Below, in pieces: positions 42,806 through 51,834 of a stretch of 64,000 bases of DNA. The DNA comes from Limnohabitans parvus II-B4 (GTDB lineage Bacteria > Pseudomonadota > Gammaproteobacteria > Burkholderiales > Burkholderiaceae_C): NCBI RefSeq assembly GCF_003063455.1, contig NZ_NESN01000002.1:124001-188000 (forward strand), given 5' to 3'. The notes below the pieces were generated by a model. That model had not been told where the DNA came from. It was given only the letters and a program-made list of their open reading frames with translations, and ran no database searches. How positions within the stretch are numbered: the stretch's first letter is position 1; every line of letters begins with the position of its first letter. A program made the position numbers and the translations under genes.

Positions 42806-44803
42806 TCACACCGCCAGTTTGAGCAGCTCGGCCCCGTCGGCGACCTGGTCGCCAGGGGCGTACAACAGTTCGGCCACGGTGCCGTCTTTGGGCGCGCTGA
42901 TGGTGTGCTCCATCTTCATGGCCTCCATCACCGCCAGCGGCTGACCCGCTTTGACTTTGTCACCGGCCTTCACGGCAAACGACACGACCTTGCCCGGCAT
43001 GGGTGCCGTCAGGCGTCCGCCTTCTTGCGCAGTCTCACCGGCATGGGCCAGCGGGTCGAGCAGGCCGATGCGCGTGGCCCCTTGTGGGGTGAACACATGG
43101 CAGGTTTCACCTTGTGCATGCACCGTGCTGTGGGTGCGTTGACCGTTGAACTGCACCCACAGGCCATCACCTTGGGGCGTGAACAGAAAGACGCTTTCTG
43201 CGCCCTCACCCACTTGCAGCAACAGCTGCGGACCATAGGTGAGCACCGCACGCACGGGCTGGCCGTCGTACTCCAGCTCAAATCGGCGGCGTGTGTTGCC
43301 GTGCGATTGCCAGCCGTCGCGGCGGCTGAACGGGTCGGCGCCCTGGGCGGCGGCTTCGGCCTGCAAGGCGTTGGCAATCACCGCTGCTGCAGCGGCCTGT
43401 AGGCCCACCGGGTCTTGTTTGAACAGCACAGCGCTTTCGCGCTGAATGAGTGCGGTGTCCAGCTGAGCGGCGACAAAGGCCTGGCTGCGCACCACATGGC
43501 GCAGGAACTGCACGTTGGTGTTCAGGCCCACGATGTGGGTTTGTGCCAACGCAGTGTCCAGACGTGCCAAGGCTTGCTCGCGGGTGTCACCGTGCACGAT
43601 GAGTTTGGCCACCATGGAGTCGTAAAACGGGCTGATGGTGTCGCCCTCGCGAACGCCATCGTCAATGCGAATCGTGCTTCGCTCGAAACTGGCAGCTTGC
43701 GGCTTGCGATAAACCTGCAGCGTACCGGTCGCAGGCAAGAAGTTGTTGTCGGGGTTTTCGGCGCAAATGCGCGCCTCGATGGCGTGGCCCGTCATGCGGA
43801 TTTCACTTTGCTGCAAGGGCAATGGCTCGCCACTGGCCACACGCAGTTGCCATTCCACCAAATCGAGCCCGGTGATGGCTTCGGTCACAGGATGCTCCAC
43901 CTGCAAACGCGTGTTCATCTCCATGAAGAAGAACTTCATGGATTCGGGCTGGTCATACGCCGTTTGCTCCACGATGAATTCCACCGTGCCCGCACCCACA
44001 TAGTTCACCGCTTTAGCCGCAGCCACAGCGGCCGCGCCCATTTGCGCACGCAGGGCTTCGGTCATGCCGGGGGCCGGGGCTTCTTCCAGCACTTTCTGAT
44101 GGCGGCGCTGCACAGAGCAATCGCGCTCGAACAGGTACACACAGTTGCCCTGCGTGTCGCCAAACACCTGAATCTCAATGTGGCGCGGACGCTGCACATA
44201 TTTTTCGATCAGCACCGCGTCGCTGCCAAAGCTGTTGATGGCTTCGCGTTTGCACGAAGCCAGCGCTGCGGCAAAGTCTTCGGACTTTTCGACCACGCGC
44301 ATGCCTTTGCCGCCACCACCCGCGCTGGCCTTGATCAGGGCGGGGTAACCGATGCGGTCGGCCTCACGCTGCAGCAGTGCCGGGTCTTGGTCGGCCCCGT
44401 GGTAACCGGGCACCAGCGGCACACCGGCGGCTTCCATCAGGCGCTTGGATTCGGCTTTGAGGCCCATCGCCAAAATCGCCGAGGCAGGCGGGCCGATGAA
44501 CACCAGACCTGCGGCGGCGCAGGCCTTGGCAAAGTCTTCGTTCTCGCTCAAAAAGCCGTAGCCGGGGTGAACCGCCTCAGCCCCGGTGGCCTTGGCGGCT
44601 TCCAAAATGCGTTGCCACTGCAGGTAGCTGTCCTTGGGCGCAGAGCCGCCCACATGCACCGCTTCGTCGCAGGCTTGCACATGCTTGGCCCCGGTGTCGG
44701 CGTCTGAATAAACAGCCACGGTTTGGATGCCCATCCGACGGGCAGTGGCCGCAACGCGGCACGCGATTTCGCCACGGTTGGCGATCAGTATTTTTTTGAA
44801 CAT
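42806..44803 (-). CDS. liuD: Methylcrotonyl-CoA carboxylase, biotin-containing alpha subunit
   Basis: This subunit carboxylates biotin with ATP and bicarbonate; with LiuB it makes 3-methylglutaconyl-CoA. The 665-residue protein has a biotin carboxylase domain (MFKKILIANRGEIACR, ASAGGGGKGMRVV, FFMEMNTRLQVEHPVTE) and a C-terminal biotinyl domain with the biotinylated lysine at about residue 630 (EAMKMEH). It starts 8 bp after liuC, and the liuB-liuC-liuD order supports the methylcrotonyl rather than acetyl or propionyl substrate. Confidence 0.94.
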   Translation of the reverse strand: MFKKILIANRGEIACRVAATARRMGIQTVAVYSDADTGAKHVQACDEAVHVGGSAPKDSYLQWQRILEAAKATGAEAVHPGYGFLSENEDFAKACAAAGLVFIGPPASAILAMGLKAESKRLMEAAGVPLVPGYHGADQDPALLQREADRIGYPALIKASAGGGGKGMRVVEKSEDFAAALASCKREAINSFGSDAVLIEKYVQRPRHIEIQVFGDTQGNCVYLFERDCSVQRRHQKVLEEAPAPGMTEALRAQMGAAAVAAAKAVNYVGAGTVEFIVEQTAYDQPESMKFFFMEMNTRLQVEHPVTEAITGLDLVEWQLRVASGEPLPLQQSEIRMTGHAIEARICAENPDNNFLPATGTLQVYRKPQAASFERSTIRIDDGVREGDTISPFYDSMVAKLIVHGDTREQALARLDTALAQTHIVGLNTNVQFLRHVVRSQAFVAAQLDTALIQRESAVLFKQDPVGLQAAAAAVIANALQAEAAAQGADPFSRRDGWQSHGNTRRRFELEYDGQPVRAVLTYGPQLLLQVGEGAESVFLFTPQGDGLWVQFNGQRTHSTVHAQGETCHVFTPQGATRIGLLDPLAHAGETAQEGGRLTAPMPGKVVSFAVKAGDKVKAGQPLAVMEAMKMEHTISAPKDGTVAELLYAPGDQVADGAELLKLAV

Positions 44804-44811
44804 GTTTTTCC

Positions 44812-45591
44812 TTAGCCCAACCAATTTGGTTTGCGTTTTTGCAAGAAAGACTGCACGCCTTCTTTGCCCTCAGCACTTGAACGGATGTCGGCGATACCCG
44901 CCACCGTCTGCGCCACCAACGCATCGTTGATCTCGCGTTCGGCCACGTCTTGCACCAGCTTCTTGCAGGCACGCACAGCGTTGGGGCTGGCGTTCACCAG
45001 CGCCTGCGTCAGCTCGGCCACTTTCCCGTCCAGCACATCGGCAGTCACCACCTCGTGCACCAGCCCGATACGGTGAGCCTCGTCCGCACCAAAGCGCTCG
45101 GCCGTCAAAAAGTAGCGGTGCGCTGCGCGTGCGCCCATGGCTCGGATCACATAGGGGCTGATGGTCGCCGGAATCAGGCCCAGCTTGACCTCGCTCAGGC
45201 AATAGTTCGCCGTGTCCACGCTCACCGCCATGTCACACGCAGCCACCAGACCCATGCCACCGGCATACACATCGCCCTGCACGCGGGCGATGGTCGGCTG
45301 GGGGCATGCGTAGATAGCGCGCAGCATGGCAGCCAGCTCGCCCGCATCGGCCAGGTTTTCGGCGCGGGTGTAGTCGGCCATGCGACGCATCCAGTTGAGG
45401 TCTGCGCCTGCGCAAAAAGCAGGGCCCTCGGCGGCCAGGACTACGCAACGCACAGCGCTGTCTTGCGCCACCGCCACAAAAGCTTTTTTCAGCTCGGCAA
45501 TGACCTCATCGTTGAAGGCGTTGCGCACATCCGGGCGCGACAGCGTGATGGTGTGCACGCCACCTTGGGTGGAAATTTTCAGAGCACTCAT
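44812..45591 (-). CDS. liuC: Methylglutaconyl-CoA hydratase (enoyl-CoA hydratase family)
   Basis: LiuC hydrates 3-methylglutaconyl-CoA to HMG-CoA. The 259-residue crotonase-fold protein has FCAGADLNWMRRM (oxyanion hole) and VQGDVYAGGMGLVAACDMAV, then EVKLGLIPATISPYV. The start at 45591 (MSALKISTQGG) keeps it 10 bp from liuB. Specificity is inferred from its place between liuB and liuD. Confidence 0.93.
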   Translation of the reverse strand: MSALKISTQGGVHTITLSRPDVRNAFNDEVIAELKKAFVAVAQDSAVRCVVLAAEGPAFCAGADLNWMRRMADYTRAENLADAGELAAMLRAIYACPQPTIARVQGDVYAGGMGLVAACDMAVSVDTANYCLSEVKLGLIPATISPYVIRAMGARAAHRYFLTAERFGADEAHRIGLVHEVVTADVLDGKVAELTQALVNASPNAVRACKKLVQDVAEREINDALVAQTVAGIADIRSSAEGKEGVQSFLQKRKPNWLG

Positions 45592-45601
45592 GCGACCCCC
45601 T

Positions 45602-47209
45602 TCACATCCGGAACAGGCCGAACTTCGTTTCAGGGATCGGGGCATTGAGCGAGGCCGACAGGCCCAGCGCCAACACGCGTCGGGTGTCGGCCGGGTCGAT
45701 CACGCCGTCGTCCCAGATGCGGGCGGTGGCGTAATAAGGGTGGCCTTGATCTTCGTATTGCTGCTTGATCGGCGCTTTGAAAGCCTCTTCTTCTTCCATG
45801 CTCCACTGGCCGCCCTTGCCTTCAATGCCGTCGCGCTTGACCGTGGCCAAGACGCTGGCCGCCTGCTCGCCGCCCATGACGCTGATGCGGGCGTTGGGCC
45901 ACATCCACAAAAAGCGGGGGCTGTATGCGCGGCCACACATGCCGTAGTTGCCCGCGCCAAAGCTGCCGCCAATGATGATGGTGAACTTCGGCACAGCGGC
46001 CGTGGCCACGGCCGTGACCATCTTCGCGCCGTTGCGGGCGATGCCTTCGTTTTCGTACTTGCGGCCGACCATGAAGCCCGTGATGTTCTGCAAAAACACC
46101 AACGGGATCTTGCGCTGACAGCACAGCTCGATGAAGTGTGCCCCCTTCAAAGCCGACTCGCTGAACAAGATGCCGTTGTTGGCGATGATGCCCACGGGCA
46201 TGCCTTCGATGCGGGCAAAGCCGCAAATCAAGGTGGTGCCAAAGCGCGATTTAAATTCGTCAAACTCCGAGCCATCGACGATGCGGGCGATGATTTCGCG
46301 CACATCAAAAGGCTTGCGCGTGTCGGTCGGGATCACGCCATACAGCTCTTGCGCATCGAACTTGGGCGGCACGGGGTCGTGTGTCGCGATATTGGGGGCC
46401 TTTTGCGCATTCAAATTCTTCACCGCTTGACGAGCCAAAGACAAGGCGTGCAGGTCGTTTTGCGCCAAATGGTCGGCCACGCCGGACAGGCGCGTGTGCA
46501 CATCGCCACCACCCAAGTCTTCGGCGCTCACCACTTCACCCGTAGCGGCTTTGACCAACGGCGGGCCACCCAAAAAGATGGTGCCTTGGTTCTTGACGAT
46601 GATGGTCTCGTCGCTCATCGCAGGCACATACGCGCCGCCCGCTGTGCACGAGCCCATGACCACCGCGATCTGCGCGATGCCTTGCGCACTCATATTGGCT
46701 TGGTTGAAAAAGATACGGCCAAAGTGGTCACGATCAGGAAAGACCTCGTCCTGGTTGGGCAAGTTGGCACCACCCGAGTCCACCAGATAAATACAAGGCA
46801 GGTGGTTTTGCTGCGCAATCTCTTGGGCACGCAAATGCTTCTTCACCGTCATGGGGTAGTAGGTGCCGCCCTTCACCGTGGCGTCGTTGCACACGATCAT
46901 GCAGTCCACCCCGCTGACACGGCCAATGCCCACGATCACGCCCGAGCTGGGCGCGTCGTTGTTGTACATGTTGAGCGCAGCCAGCGGCGCGACTTCGAGG
47001 AAGGGCGTGCCGGGGTCGAGCAGCATTTGCACACGGTCACGCGGCAGCAGCTTGCCGCGGGCTGTGTGTTTGGCGCGAGGAGCCTCGCCACCACCTTGCG
47101 CCACGCGCTCTAGGTGGGTGCGCAGGTCGTCAACCAAGCCGCGCATGGCAGCGGCGTTGTGCTGAAAATCGGCGGAACGCGGGTTCAGTTGGGAGTACAA
47201 AACGGTCAT
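45602..47209 (-). CDS. liuB: Methylcrotonyl-CoA carboxylase, carboxyltransferase beta subunit
   Basis: LiuB transfers the carboxyl group from biotin to 3-methylcrotonyl-CoA. The 535-residue protein has the acyl-CoA carboxyltransferase N- and C-terminal domains: [39 protein letters not shown], the [13 protein letters not shown] oxyanion loop, and [20 protein letters not shown]. It is the first gene of liuBCD and divergent from an AraC-type regulator gene 134 bp away. Confidence 0.95.
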   Translation of the reverse strand: MTVLYSQLNPRSADFQHNAAAMRGLVDDLRTHLERVAQGGGEAPRAKHTARGKLLPRDRVQMLLDPGTPFLEVAPLAALNMYNNDAPSSGVIVGIGRVSGVDCMIVCNDATVKGGTYYPMTVKKHLRAQEIAQQNHLPCIYLVDSGGANLPNQDEVFPDRDHFGRIFFNQANMSAQGIAQIAVVMGSCTAGGAYVPAMSDETIIVKNQGTIFLGGPPLVKAATGEVVSAEDLGGGDVHTRLSGVADHLAQNDLHALSLARQAVKNLNAQKAPNIATHDPVPPKFDAQELYGVIPTDTRKPFDVREIIARIVDGSEFDEFKSRFGTTLICGFARIEGMPVGIIANNGILFSESALKGAHFIELCCQRKIPLVFLQNITGFMVGRKYENEGIARNGAKMVTAVATAAVPKFTIIIGGSFGAGNYGMCGRAYSPRFLWMWPNARISVMGGEQAASVLATVKRDGIEGKGGQWSMEEEEAFKAPIKQQYEDQGHPYYATARIWDDGVIDPADTRRVLALGLSASLNAPIPETKFGLFRM

Positions 47210-47343
47210 GGTGCTTCCTTGGCAGCGCGCCACTCGGCCAAGCCAAGCAGCGCATCAAACGTGCAATGCCTGCCAGCTTACCGCCTGCAGGCGTCTTGCA
47301 TGGCGTCAATGAGGTTGCAAATCGTGCCACAATCATCGCCACA

Positions 47344-48387
47344 ATGAATACCGCAATCAGTGCCCTCCCCAGCCCGAACACGACAGGCCGCGCCGAAACG
47401 CCGATGGCTTTTGCCAAAGCCATAGTGACAGCCTATACACAGCGCGACATGGACCCGTCGATGGCGCTGAACGAGGCACAAATTGCGCCAAACTTACTGA
47501 ACCAGGCAGACGCACGCATCACCGCCACGCAAATGGAATGGCTGTCCGCCACCGCCATGAAAGCGCTGGACGACGAAGCCCTGGGCTGGTTCAGCCGCCG
47601 CTTGCCTTGGGGCAGCTACGGCATGCTGGTGCGCGCGTCGCTGACCGCACCCAACTTGGGTGTGGCCTTGCAACGCTGGTGTCGCCACCACGGCCTGTTG
47701 ACCGACGACATCCATTTGCAAATCACCCAAGAGCATGGCGTGGCACGTCTTGAACTGCACGAACACCGAGACTTGGGCGCATTGCAGGAATTTTGTGTAG
47801 TCTCGGTGCTGCGCAACGCGCTGGGCGTGGCCTGCTGGCTGACCGACTCGCGCATTCCACTGCTGCAAACCACCTTGCGCTTTGCATCGCCGCCACACGC
47901 GAACAGTTACCGCGTGCTTTTTGACGGGCCAAGCCAATTCAACGCTCCCCTGCACAGCCTGCAGTTTGATGCGGGCTACCTGAACCTGCCGGTGCGCCGC
48001 GACGAAGCTGCTTTGCAACGCATGCTCAAACGCGCCTTGTTGCTCACGGTACGCCCCTACCGGCGCGACCGCATGCTGGTCGAAAAAGTGCGACAGACCC
48101 TGGCCGAGCACCCCGAACACAGTCGCAATGCCGATGACCTGGCCGCTTGGCTGAACCTGTCGGCACGCACACTGCACCGCCAACTCAAGGAAGAAGGCGC
48201 CAGCCTGCAACAGCTGAAAGACGCTGTGCGCCGGGACCTGGCCATCGACCTGCTGCTGCGCACATCGCGTGGCATCAAACAGATTGCTTCAGAGGTGGGG
48301 TTTCAAAACGAAAAAAGCTTCATGCGGGCGTTCAAGACCTGGACGGGACAGACGCCCGAAGAGTTCAGATCGACCAAGACACACTGA
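47344..48387 (+). CDS. AraC family transcriptional regulator
   Basis: From the ATG at 47344 (MNTAISALPS) the protein is 347 residues. The N-terminal two thirds resemble the effector-binding domain of OruR/ArgR-like AraC regulators (WLSATAMKALDDEALGWFSRRLPWG). The C-terminal 100 residues are the double helix-turn-helix: NADDLAAWLNLSARTLHRQL and IKQIASEVGFQNEKSFMRAFKTWTGQTPEEFR. It is divergent from liuB and might control it, although LiuR-type sites are the better-supported control in this region. An in-frame start at 47266 is possible but less likely. Confidence 0.88.
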   Translation: MNTAISALPSPNTTGRAETPMAFAKAIVTAYTQRDMDPSMALNEAQIAPNLLNQADARITATQMEWLSATAMKALDDEALGWFSRRLPWGSYGMLVRASLTAPNLGVALQRWCRHHGLLTDDIHLQITQEHGVARLELHEHRDLGALQEFCVVSVLRNALGVACWLTDSRIPLLQTTLRFASPPHANSYRVLFDGPSQFNAPLHSLQFDAGYLNLPVRRDEAALQRMLKRALLLTVRPYRRDRMLVEKVRQTLAEHPEHSRNADDLAAWLNLSARTLHRQLKEEGASLQQLKDAVRRDLAIDLLLRTSRGIKQIASEVGFQNEKSFMRAFKTWTGQTPEEFRSTKTH

Positions 48388-48418
48388 ACAGCCCCGACTG
48401 ACGCCTAAGCCACCTTGT

Positions 48419-49066
48419 TCAAGCCAGCCGCAATTCGTGCATGCCGGCAAACACCCGTTGCGCCCCTGCCTGCAGCAATGGCGCATGGTCTACCAGTGGC
48501 GCGGCATAGGCCCACACGGTCGCGCCAGCCGCCACACCCGCCGTGATGCCCACGGTGCTGTCTTCGATCACCAGACAGCGTGCCGGGTCGATTTGCAAAT
48601 GTGCTGCGGCGGCCAAATACACATCGGGGTGCGGTTTGCTGCGGGCCATTTCGTGGCCGCTGAAAATTCGGCCTTGAAAAAAGTCCATCAAACCCACTTG
48701 TTTGAGCATCATCTCGACCTTGAAGCGGTCCGCCCCTGAAGCCACCGCGATGCGGCCCTGGCAGTGGTCATGCAAATGCGCCACTGCATCGTGCACACCG
48801 TCGATGGCTGTGACGTTTTGCGTCAAACGCTCATTGCGACGGGCAAAAAACTGCTCCAACCAGGCATCGGTCAGCGGCTGCCCGGTATGCGCCTCGATGG
48901 TGTCGCGCTGGCTTTTGACGGTGTGCCCGACAAAGCGCTGCATGCACTCACCCAGCGTCATGCGCCAGCCTTGCTCTTCAAACATGTCACGCAGCACGCC
49001 GCAGGTGATGGCTTCGCTGTCCACCAGCACACCGTCGCAGTCAAAAAGGATGGCTTCAAAGTTCAT
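48419..49066 (-). CDS. HAD-superfamily phosphatase (beta-phosphoglucomutase-like)
   Basis: The 215-residue protein has motif I LFDCDGVLVDSE near the N-terminus, motif II VASGAD, the lysine in RSKPHPDVY and motif IV VIEDSTVGITAGVAAGA, the pattern of HAD-IA hydrolases with a helical cap. Such enzymes dephosphorylate small sugar phosphates or similar; the substrate is not evident. It converges with the AraC gene and is downstream of the YchJ gene. Confidence 0.86.
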   Translation of the reverse strand: MNFEAILFDCDGVLVDSEAITCGVLRDMFEEQGWRMTLGECMQRFVGHTVKSQRDTIEAHTGQPLTDAWLEQFFARRNERLTQNVTAIDGVHDAVAHLHDHCQGRIAVASGADRFKVEMMLKQVGLMDFFQGRIFSGHEMARSKPHPDVYLAAAAHLQIDPARCLVIEDSTVGITAGVAAGATVWAYAAPLVDHAPLLQAGAQRVFAGMHELRLA

Positions 49067-49084
49067 GCGACGAATCATAAGTGC

Positions 49085-49474
49085 TCAGAGCACGTCACCA
49101 TCCACATAAAACCAGCGACCGTCTTCGCGCACAAAGCGGCTGCGTTCGTGCTGGCGGATGGCCTTGCCGCCCACGCGAAAGCGGGCGATGAACTCGACTT
49201 CGGCGGTGTCCTGGCCCGTAGTGCGGCGCTGCTTGATCTGAAGCCCTAGCCATTTGGCACCAGCGTCCAACTCCAGCGTGGCGGGCCGTTGGCTGCTGTG
49301 CCAAGTGGCCAGCAAATACGGCGCGTCACCGCGCACAAAAGCGCTGTAGCGCGAGCGCATCAGGCTTTCGGCATCGGGTGCGTTTTGCTTGGCGTGGCAT
49401 GGGCCGCAGCACGCGTCAAAGCTCAGTGCTTGGCCTTTGGGGGTGGTGCGGCCGCAGGGACAAGGCGATGCCAT
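49085..49474 (-). CDS. YchJ family SEC-C motif protein
   Basis: The 129-residue protein begins [19 protein letters not shown] and contains the YchJ core [20 protein letters not shown] and [22 protein letters not shown]. The N-terminal CPCG is a zinc-binding SEC-C-like motif. Function in the family is unknown. Its ATG shares the A with the stop of the rhodanese gene (TGATG), so the two are translationally coupled. Confidence 0.85.
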   Translation of the reverse strand: MASPCPCGRTTPKGQALSFDACCGPCHAKQNAPDAESLMRSRYSAFVRGDAPYLLATWHSSQRPATLELDAGAKWLGLQIKQRRTTGQDTAEVEFIARFRVGGKAIRQHERSRFVREDGRWFYVDGDVL

Positions 49475-49905
49475 CAATGGCTTTTGCGCGAAGCGCTTTC
49501 GGCTTTGTGCTGCTCCAGTGTGACCATGGGGGCGTGGGCCTGCTTCCAGGCGGCGTAACCGCCGTCGATGTGGGCCACGTTGGTCATGCCCATGTCTTGC
49601 AGGGTTTTGGTGGCCAGTGCGCTGCGCCAGCCCGCACCACAAAACAGGATGAACTCCTTGCTTTCGTCAGCGAACACGGGCTTGAAGTACGGCGACTCGG
49701 GGTCGACCCAGAATTCGAGCATGCCACGTGGCGCGAGCAAGGCGCCGGGGAGCGTGCCTTCGCGTTCCAACTCGCGTGGATCGCGGATGTCGACGATCTG
49801 CACTTTCGGGTCAGTCAACCGGGCACGGACCTCGTCCACGCTGTAGGTGGTGACCTGGGCCATGGCTTCGTCAACCAGCGCCTGAAAACCTTTGGTAATG
49901 GGCAT
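49474..49905 (-). CDS. Rhodanese-like sulfurtransferase domain protein
   Basis: A single rhodanese domain fills this 143-residue protein: [26 protein letters not shown], and the active-site loop [12 protein letters not shown] with the persulfide-forming cysteine. It may move sulfur or act in redox/cyanide detoxification; no specific partner is seen. Cotranscription with the YchJ gene is shown by the TGATG overlap, and the acyl-CoA dehydrogenase gene lies 12 bp upstream. Confidence 0.9.
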   Translation of the reverse strand: MPITKGFQALVDEAMAQVTTYSVDEVRARLTDPKVQIVDIRDPRELEREGTLPGALLAPRGMLEFWVDPESPYFKPVFADESKEFILFCGAGWRSALATKTLQDMGMTNVAHIDGGYAAWKQAHAPMVTLEQHKAESASRKSH

Positions 49906-49917
49906 GCCGGGCTCCTC

Positions 49918-51045
49918 TTACAGCGCCCGCTGGATGATGATTTTTTGCACGTCGCTGGTGCCTTCGTAGATCTGGCACACGCGCACATCGCGGTAGATGC
50001 GCTCGACCGGGAAGTCGCTCACATAGCCGTAACCACCCAGCGTCTGGATGGCGGCAGAACATACCTTTTCGGCCACTTCGCTGGCAAACAGCTTGGCCAT
50101 GGCGGCTTCCTTCAGGCAAGGGCGTCCTGCGTCGCGCAGGCTGGCCGCATGCCAGATCAGCTGGCGGGCCGCTTCGAGCTGCGTGGCGCATTCGGCCAGG
50201 CGAAAACCCACCGCCTGGTGGTTGAAGATGGCGGTGCCAAAGCTCTCGCGCTGCTTGGCGTAGTCGATGGCGACTTCGAGCGCACTGCGGGCCATGCCCA
50301 GGCTTTGCGCGGCGATGCCGATGCGACCGCCTTCCAGGCCGCCCAGGGCAATGCCATAGCCCTCGCCTTCTTTGCCAATCAGGTTCTCGGCCGGGATGCG
50401 GCAGTTGTCAAAGTTGATCTGTGCGGTGTCGCTGCTGTGCTGGCCCAGCTTGTCTTCGAGGCGCGCCACCACATAGCCCGGGGCGTTGGTCGGCACGAGG
50501 AAGGCGCTCATGCCCTTTTTGCCTGCGCCCTTGTCGGTCACGGCAATCACAATGGCCACGTCTCCGTTCTTGCCACTGGTGATGAACTGTTTGACGCCGT
50601 TGATGACGTAGCTGTCGCCGTCTTTCACCGCCGTCGTGCGCAAAGACGATGCATCGCTGCCCACATGCGGCTCGGTCAGGCAGAACGCGCCCAGCATCTC
50701 ACCGCGCGCCAGTGGTTCGAGCCACTGCTTCTTTTGCTGTGCGTTGCCAAACTTCATCAAGATGGCGTTCACGGGACAATTGGTCACGCTGATCACGGTG
50801 CTGGTGCCGCCGTCACCGGCCGCGATCTCTTCGAGCACCAGCGCCAGCGTCACATAGTCCAGGCCCGCGCCGCCCAGCTCTTCGGGCACACAAATGCCAT
50901 ACGCACCCAGCTCGGCCAGGCCCTTGTGCACGCCTTTGGGAAAGTGGTGTTTTTTGTCCCACTCAGCGGCATGGGGCCACAACTCGCGCTGGGCAAAGTC
51001 GCGCACGGCGTCGCGGATCATTTCCTGGTCAGAGGTCAACAGCAT
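49918..51045 (-). CDS. Acyl-CoA dehydrogenase
   Basis: This FAD enzyme of 375 residues forms a 2-enoyl-CoA. It has the two family signatures AFCLTEPHVGSDASSL and QTLGGYGYVSDFPVERIYRD, with the catalytic glutamate at 361 (IYEGTSDVQ), the standard position for short-chain and branched enzymes other than isovaleryl-CoA dehydrogenase. In this neighbourhood it may act on a branched or short-chain acyl-CoA, such as 2-methylbutyryl- or isobutyryl-CoA, but that is inference. It follows the SDR gene by 20 bp. Confidence 0.92.
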   Translation of the reverse strand: MLLTSDQEMIRDAVRDFAQRELWPHAAEWDKKHHFPKGVHKGLAELGAYGICVPEELGGAGLDYVTLALVLEEIAAGDGGTSTVISVTNCPVNAILMKFGNAQQKKQWLEPLARGEMLGAFCLTEPHVGSDASSLRTTAVKDGDSYVINGVKQFITSGKNGDVAIVIAVTDKGAGKKGMSAFLVPTNAPGYVVARLEDKLGQHSSDTAQINFDNCRIPAENLIGKEGEGYGIALGGLEGGRIGIAAQSLGMARSALEVAIDYAKQRESFGTAIFNHQAVGFRLAECATQLEAARQLIWHAASLRDAGRPCLKEAAMAKLFASEVAEKVCSAAIQTLGGYGYVSDFPVERIYRDVRVCQIYEGTSDVQKIIIQRAL

Positions 51046-51065
51046 GTCGGTCTTTCTTTATCGGT

Positions 51066-51743
51066 TCACCACGGCAGCGGCTGGCCGTCGTGGTTCAAAA
51101 ATGCGCCTCGGTGTTTCGGGTCGCGTTGTTCAAGCACTTGGCTCAGGGTCTGGCGCAGGCTGCTCGCGCTTTGCTCGGGCGTCAGGGGCGCTTGTTCGCC
51201 ACCCATATCGGTCTGCACCCAGCCGGGGTGGATGGCCAGCACGGTGATGTCGGGTTGCTCGGCCTGTGTACAACGCACCACCATGTTGAGCGCCGCCTTG
51301 CTCACGCGGTAAAGCGCGGCATTGCCGCTGGTGGTCTCTTGCAGGCTGCCCATGACCGAGCTGATGCAAGCGATCACGCCATGCGTCTCCTGCACCATGG
51401 GCACGACCTGGGGGATGACCTGCATCGCACCCATCACGTTGGTGTGCATGACGCCGTCAAAACTGTCGCGGGTGGGCGGCGTGTTGGCACTGGCGCGGTC
51501 CATGGCACCGGCCACATAAAGGGCCAGGTCGATTTTTTCGCCGTCCAGCTGCCAGGACAGTCCCGAGTTGCTGGCTGGGTTGGCCACATCCAGGCGCAAG
51601 GTTTGCACGCCCAAGGCCTTGAGACTGGCAAGCCCCTCATCAGAACGCGCGGTGGCGATCACGCGCCAGCCGTCTGCGAAGTACTGACGGGCCAGCTCGT
51701 GGCCGATGCCGCGTGAGGCGCCGATGAGGAGGACGGTGTTCAT
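51066..51743 (-). CDS. Short-chain dehydrogenase/reductase
   Basis: The 225-residue Rossmann protein has the nucleotide-binding GASRGIGHELA at the N-terminus and the catalytic YRVSK (Tyr-x3-Lys), with the Ser in ISSVMGSL. It resembles C-factor-like SDRs. The substrate is not evident. It lies in the minus-strand run between a thiolase gene (after a BIME) and an acyl-CoA dehydrogenase gene. Confidence 0.88.
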   Translation of the reverse strand: MNTVLLIGASRGIGHELARQYFADGWRVIATARSDEGLASLKALGVQTLRLDVANPASNSGLSWQLDGEKIDLALYVAGAMDRASANTPPTRDSFDGVMHTNVMGAMQVIPQVVPMVQETHGVIACISSVMGSLQETTSGNAALYRVSKAALNMVVRCTQAEQPDITVLAIHPGWVQTDMGGEQAPLTPEQSASSLRQTLSQVLEQRDPKHRGAFLNHDGQPLPW

Positions 51744-51755
51744 GTTGCCGCGTCT

Positions 51756-51827
51756 TGTAGGTCGGTGGCTTTAGCCCCGACATGTGCCTCTGAAAGAAAG
51801 ATGTCGGAGCTGAAGCTCCGACCTACA
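51756..51827. repeat. BIME: inverted pair of GTAGGTCGG-type REP elements
   Basis: REP 1 (51756-51783, TGTAGGTCGGTGGCTTTAGC...) and REP 2 (51801-51827, ending GCTCCGACCTACA) are inverted copies separated by 17 bp; each is itself an imperfect palindrome (CGG-nGCT-nnAGCn-CCG). This is a different family from the GTAGGAGC elements. It fills the gap between the SDR and thiolase genes. Confidence 0.82.
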
Positions 51828-51834
51828 GGGAACA

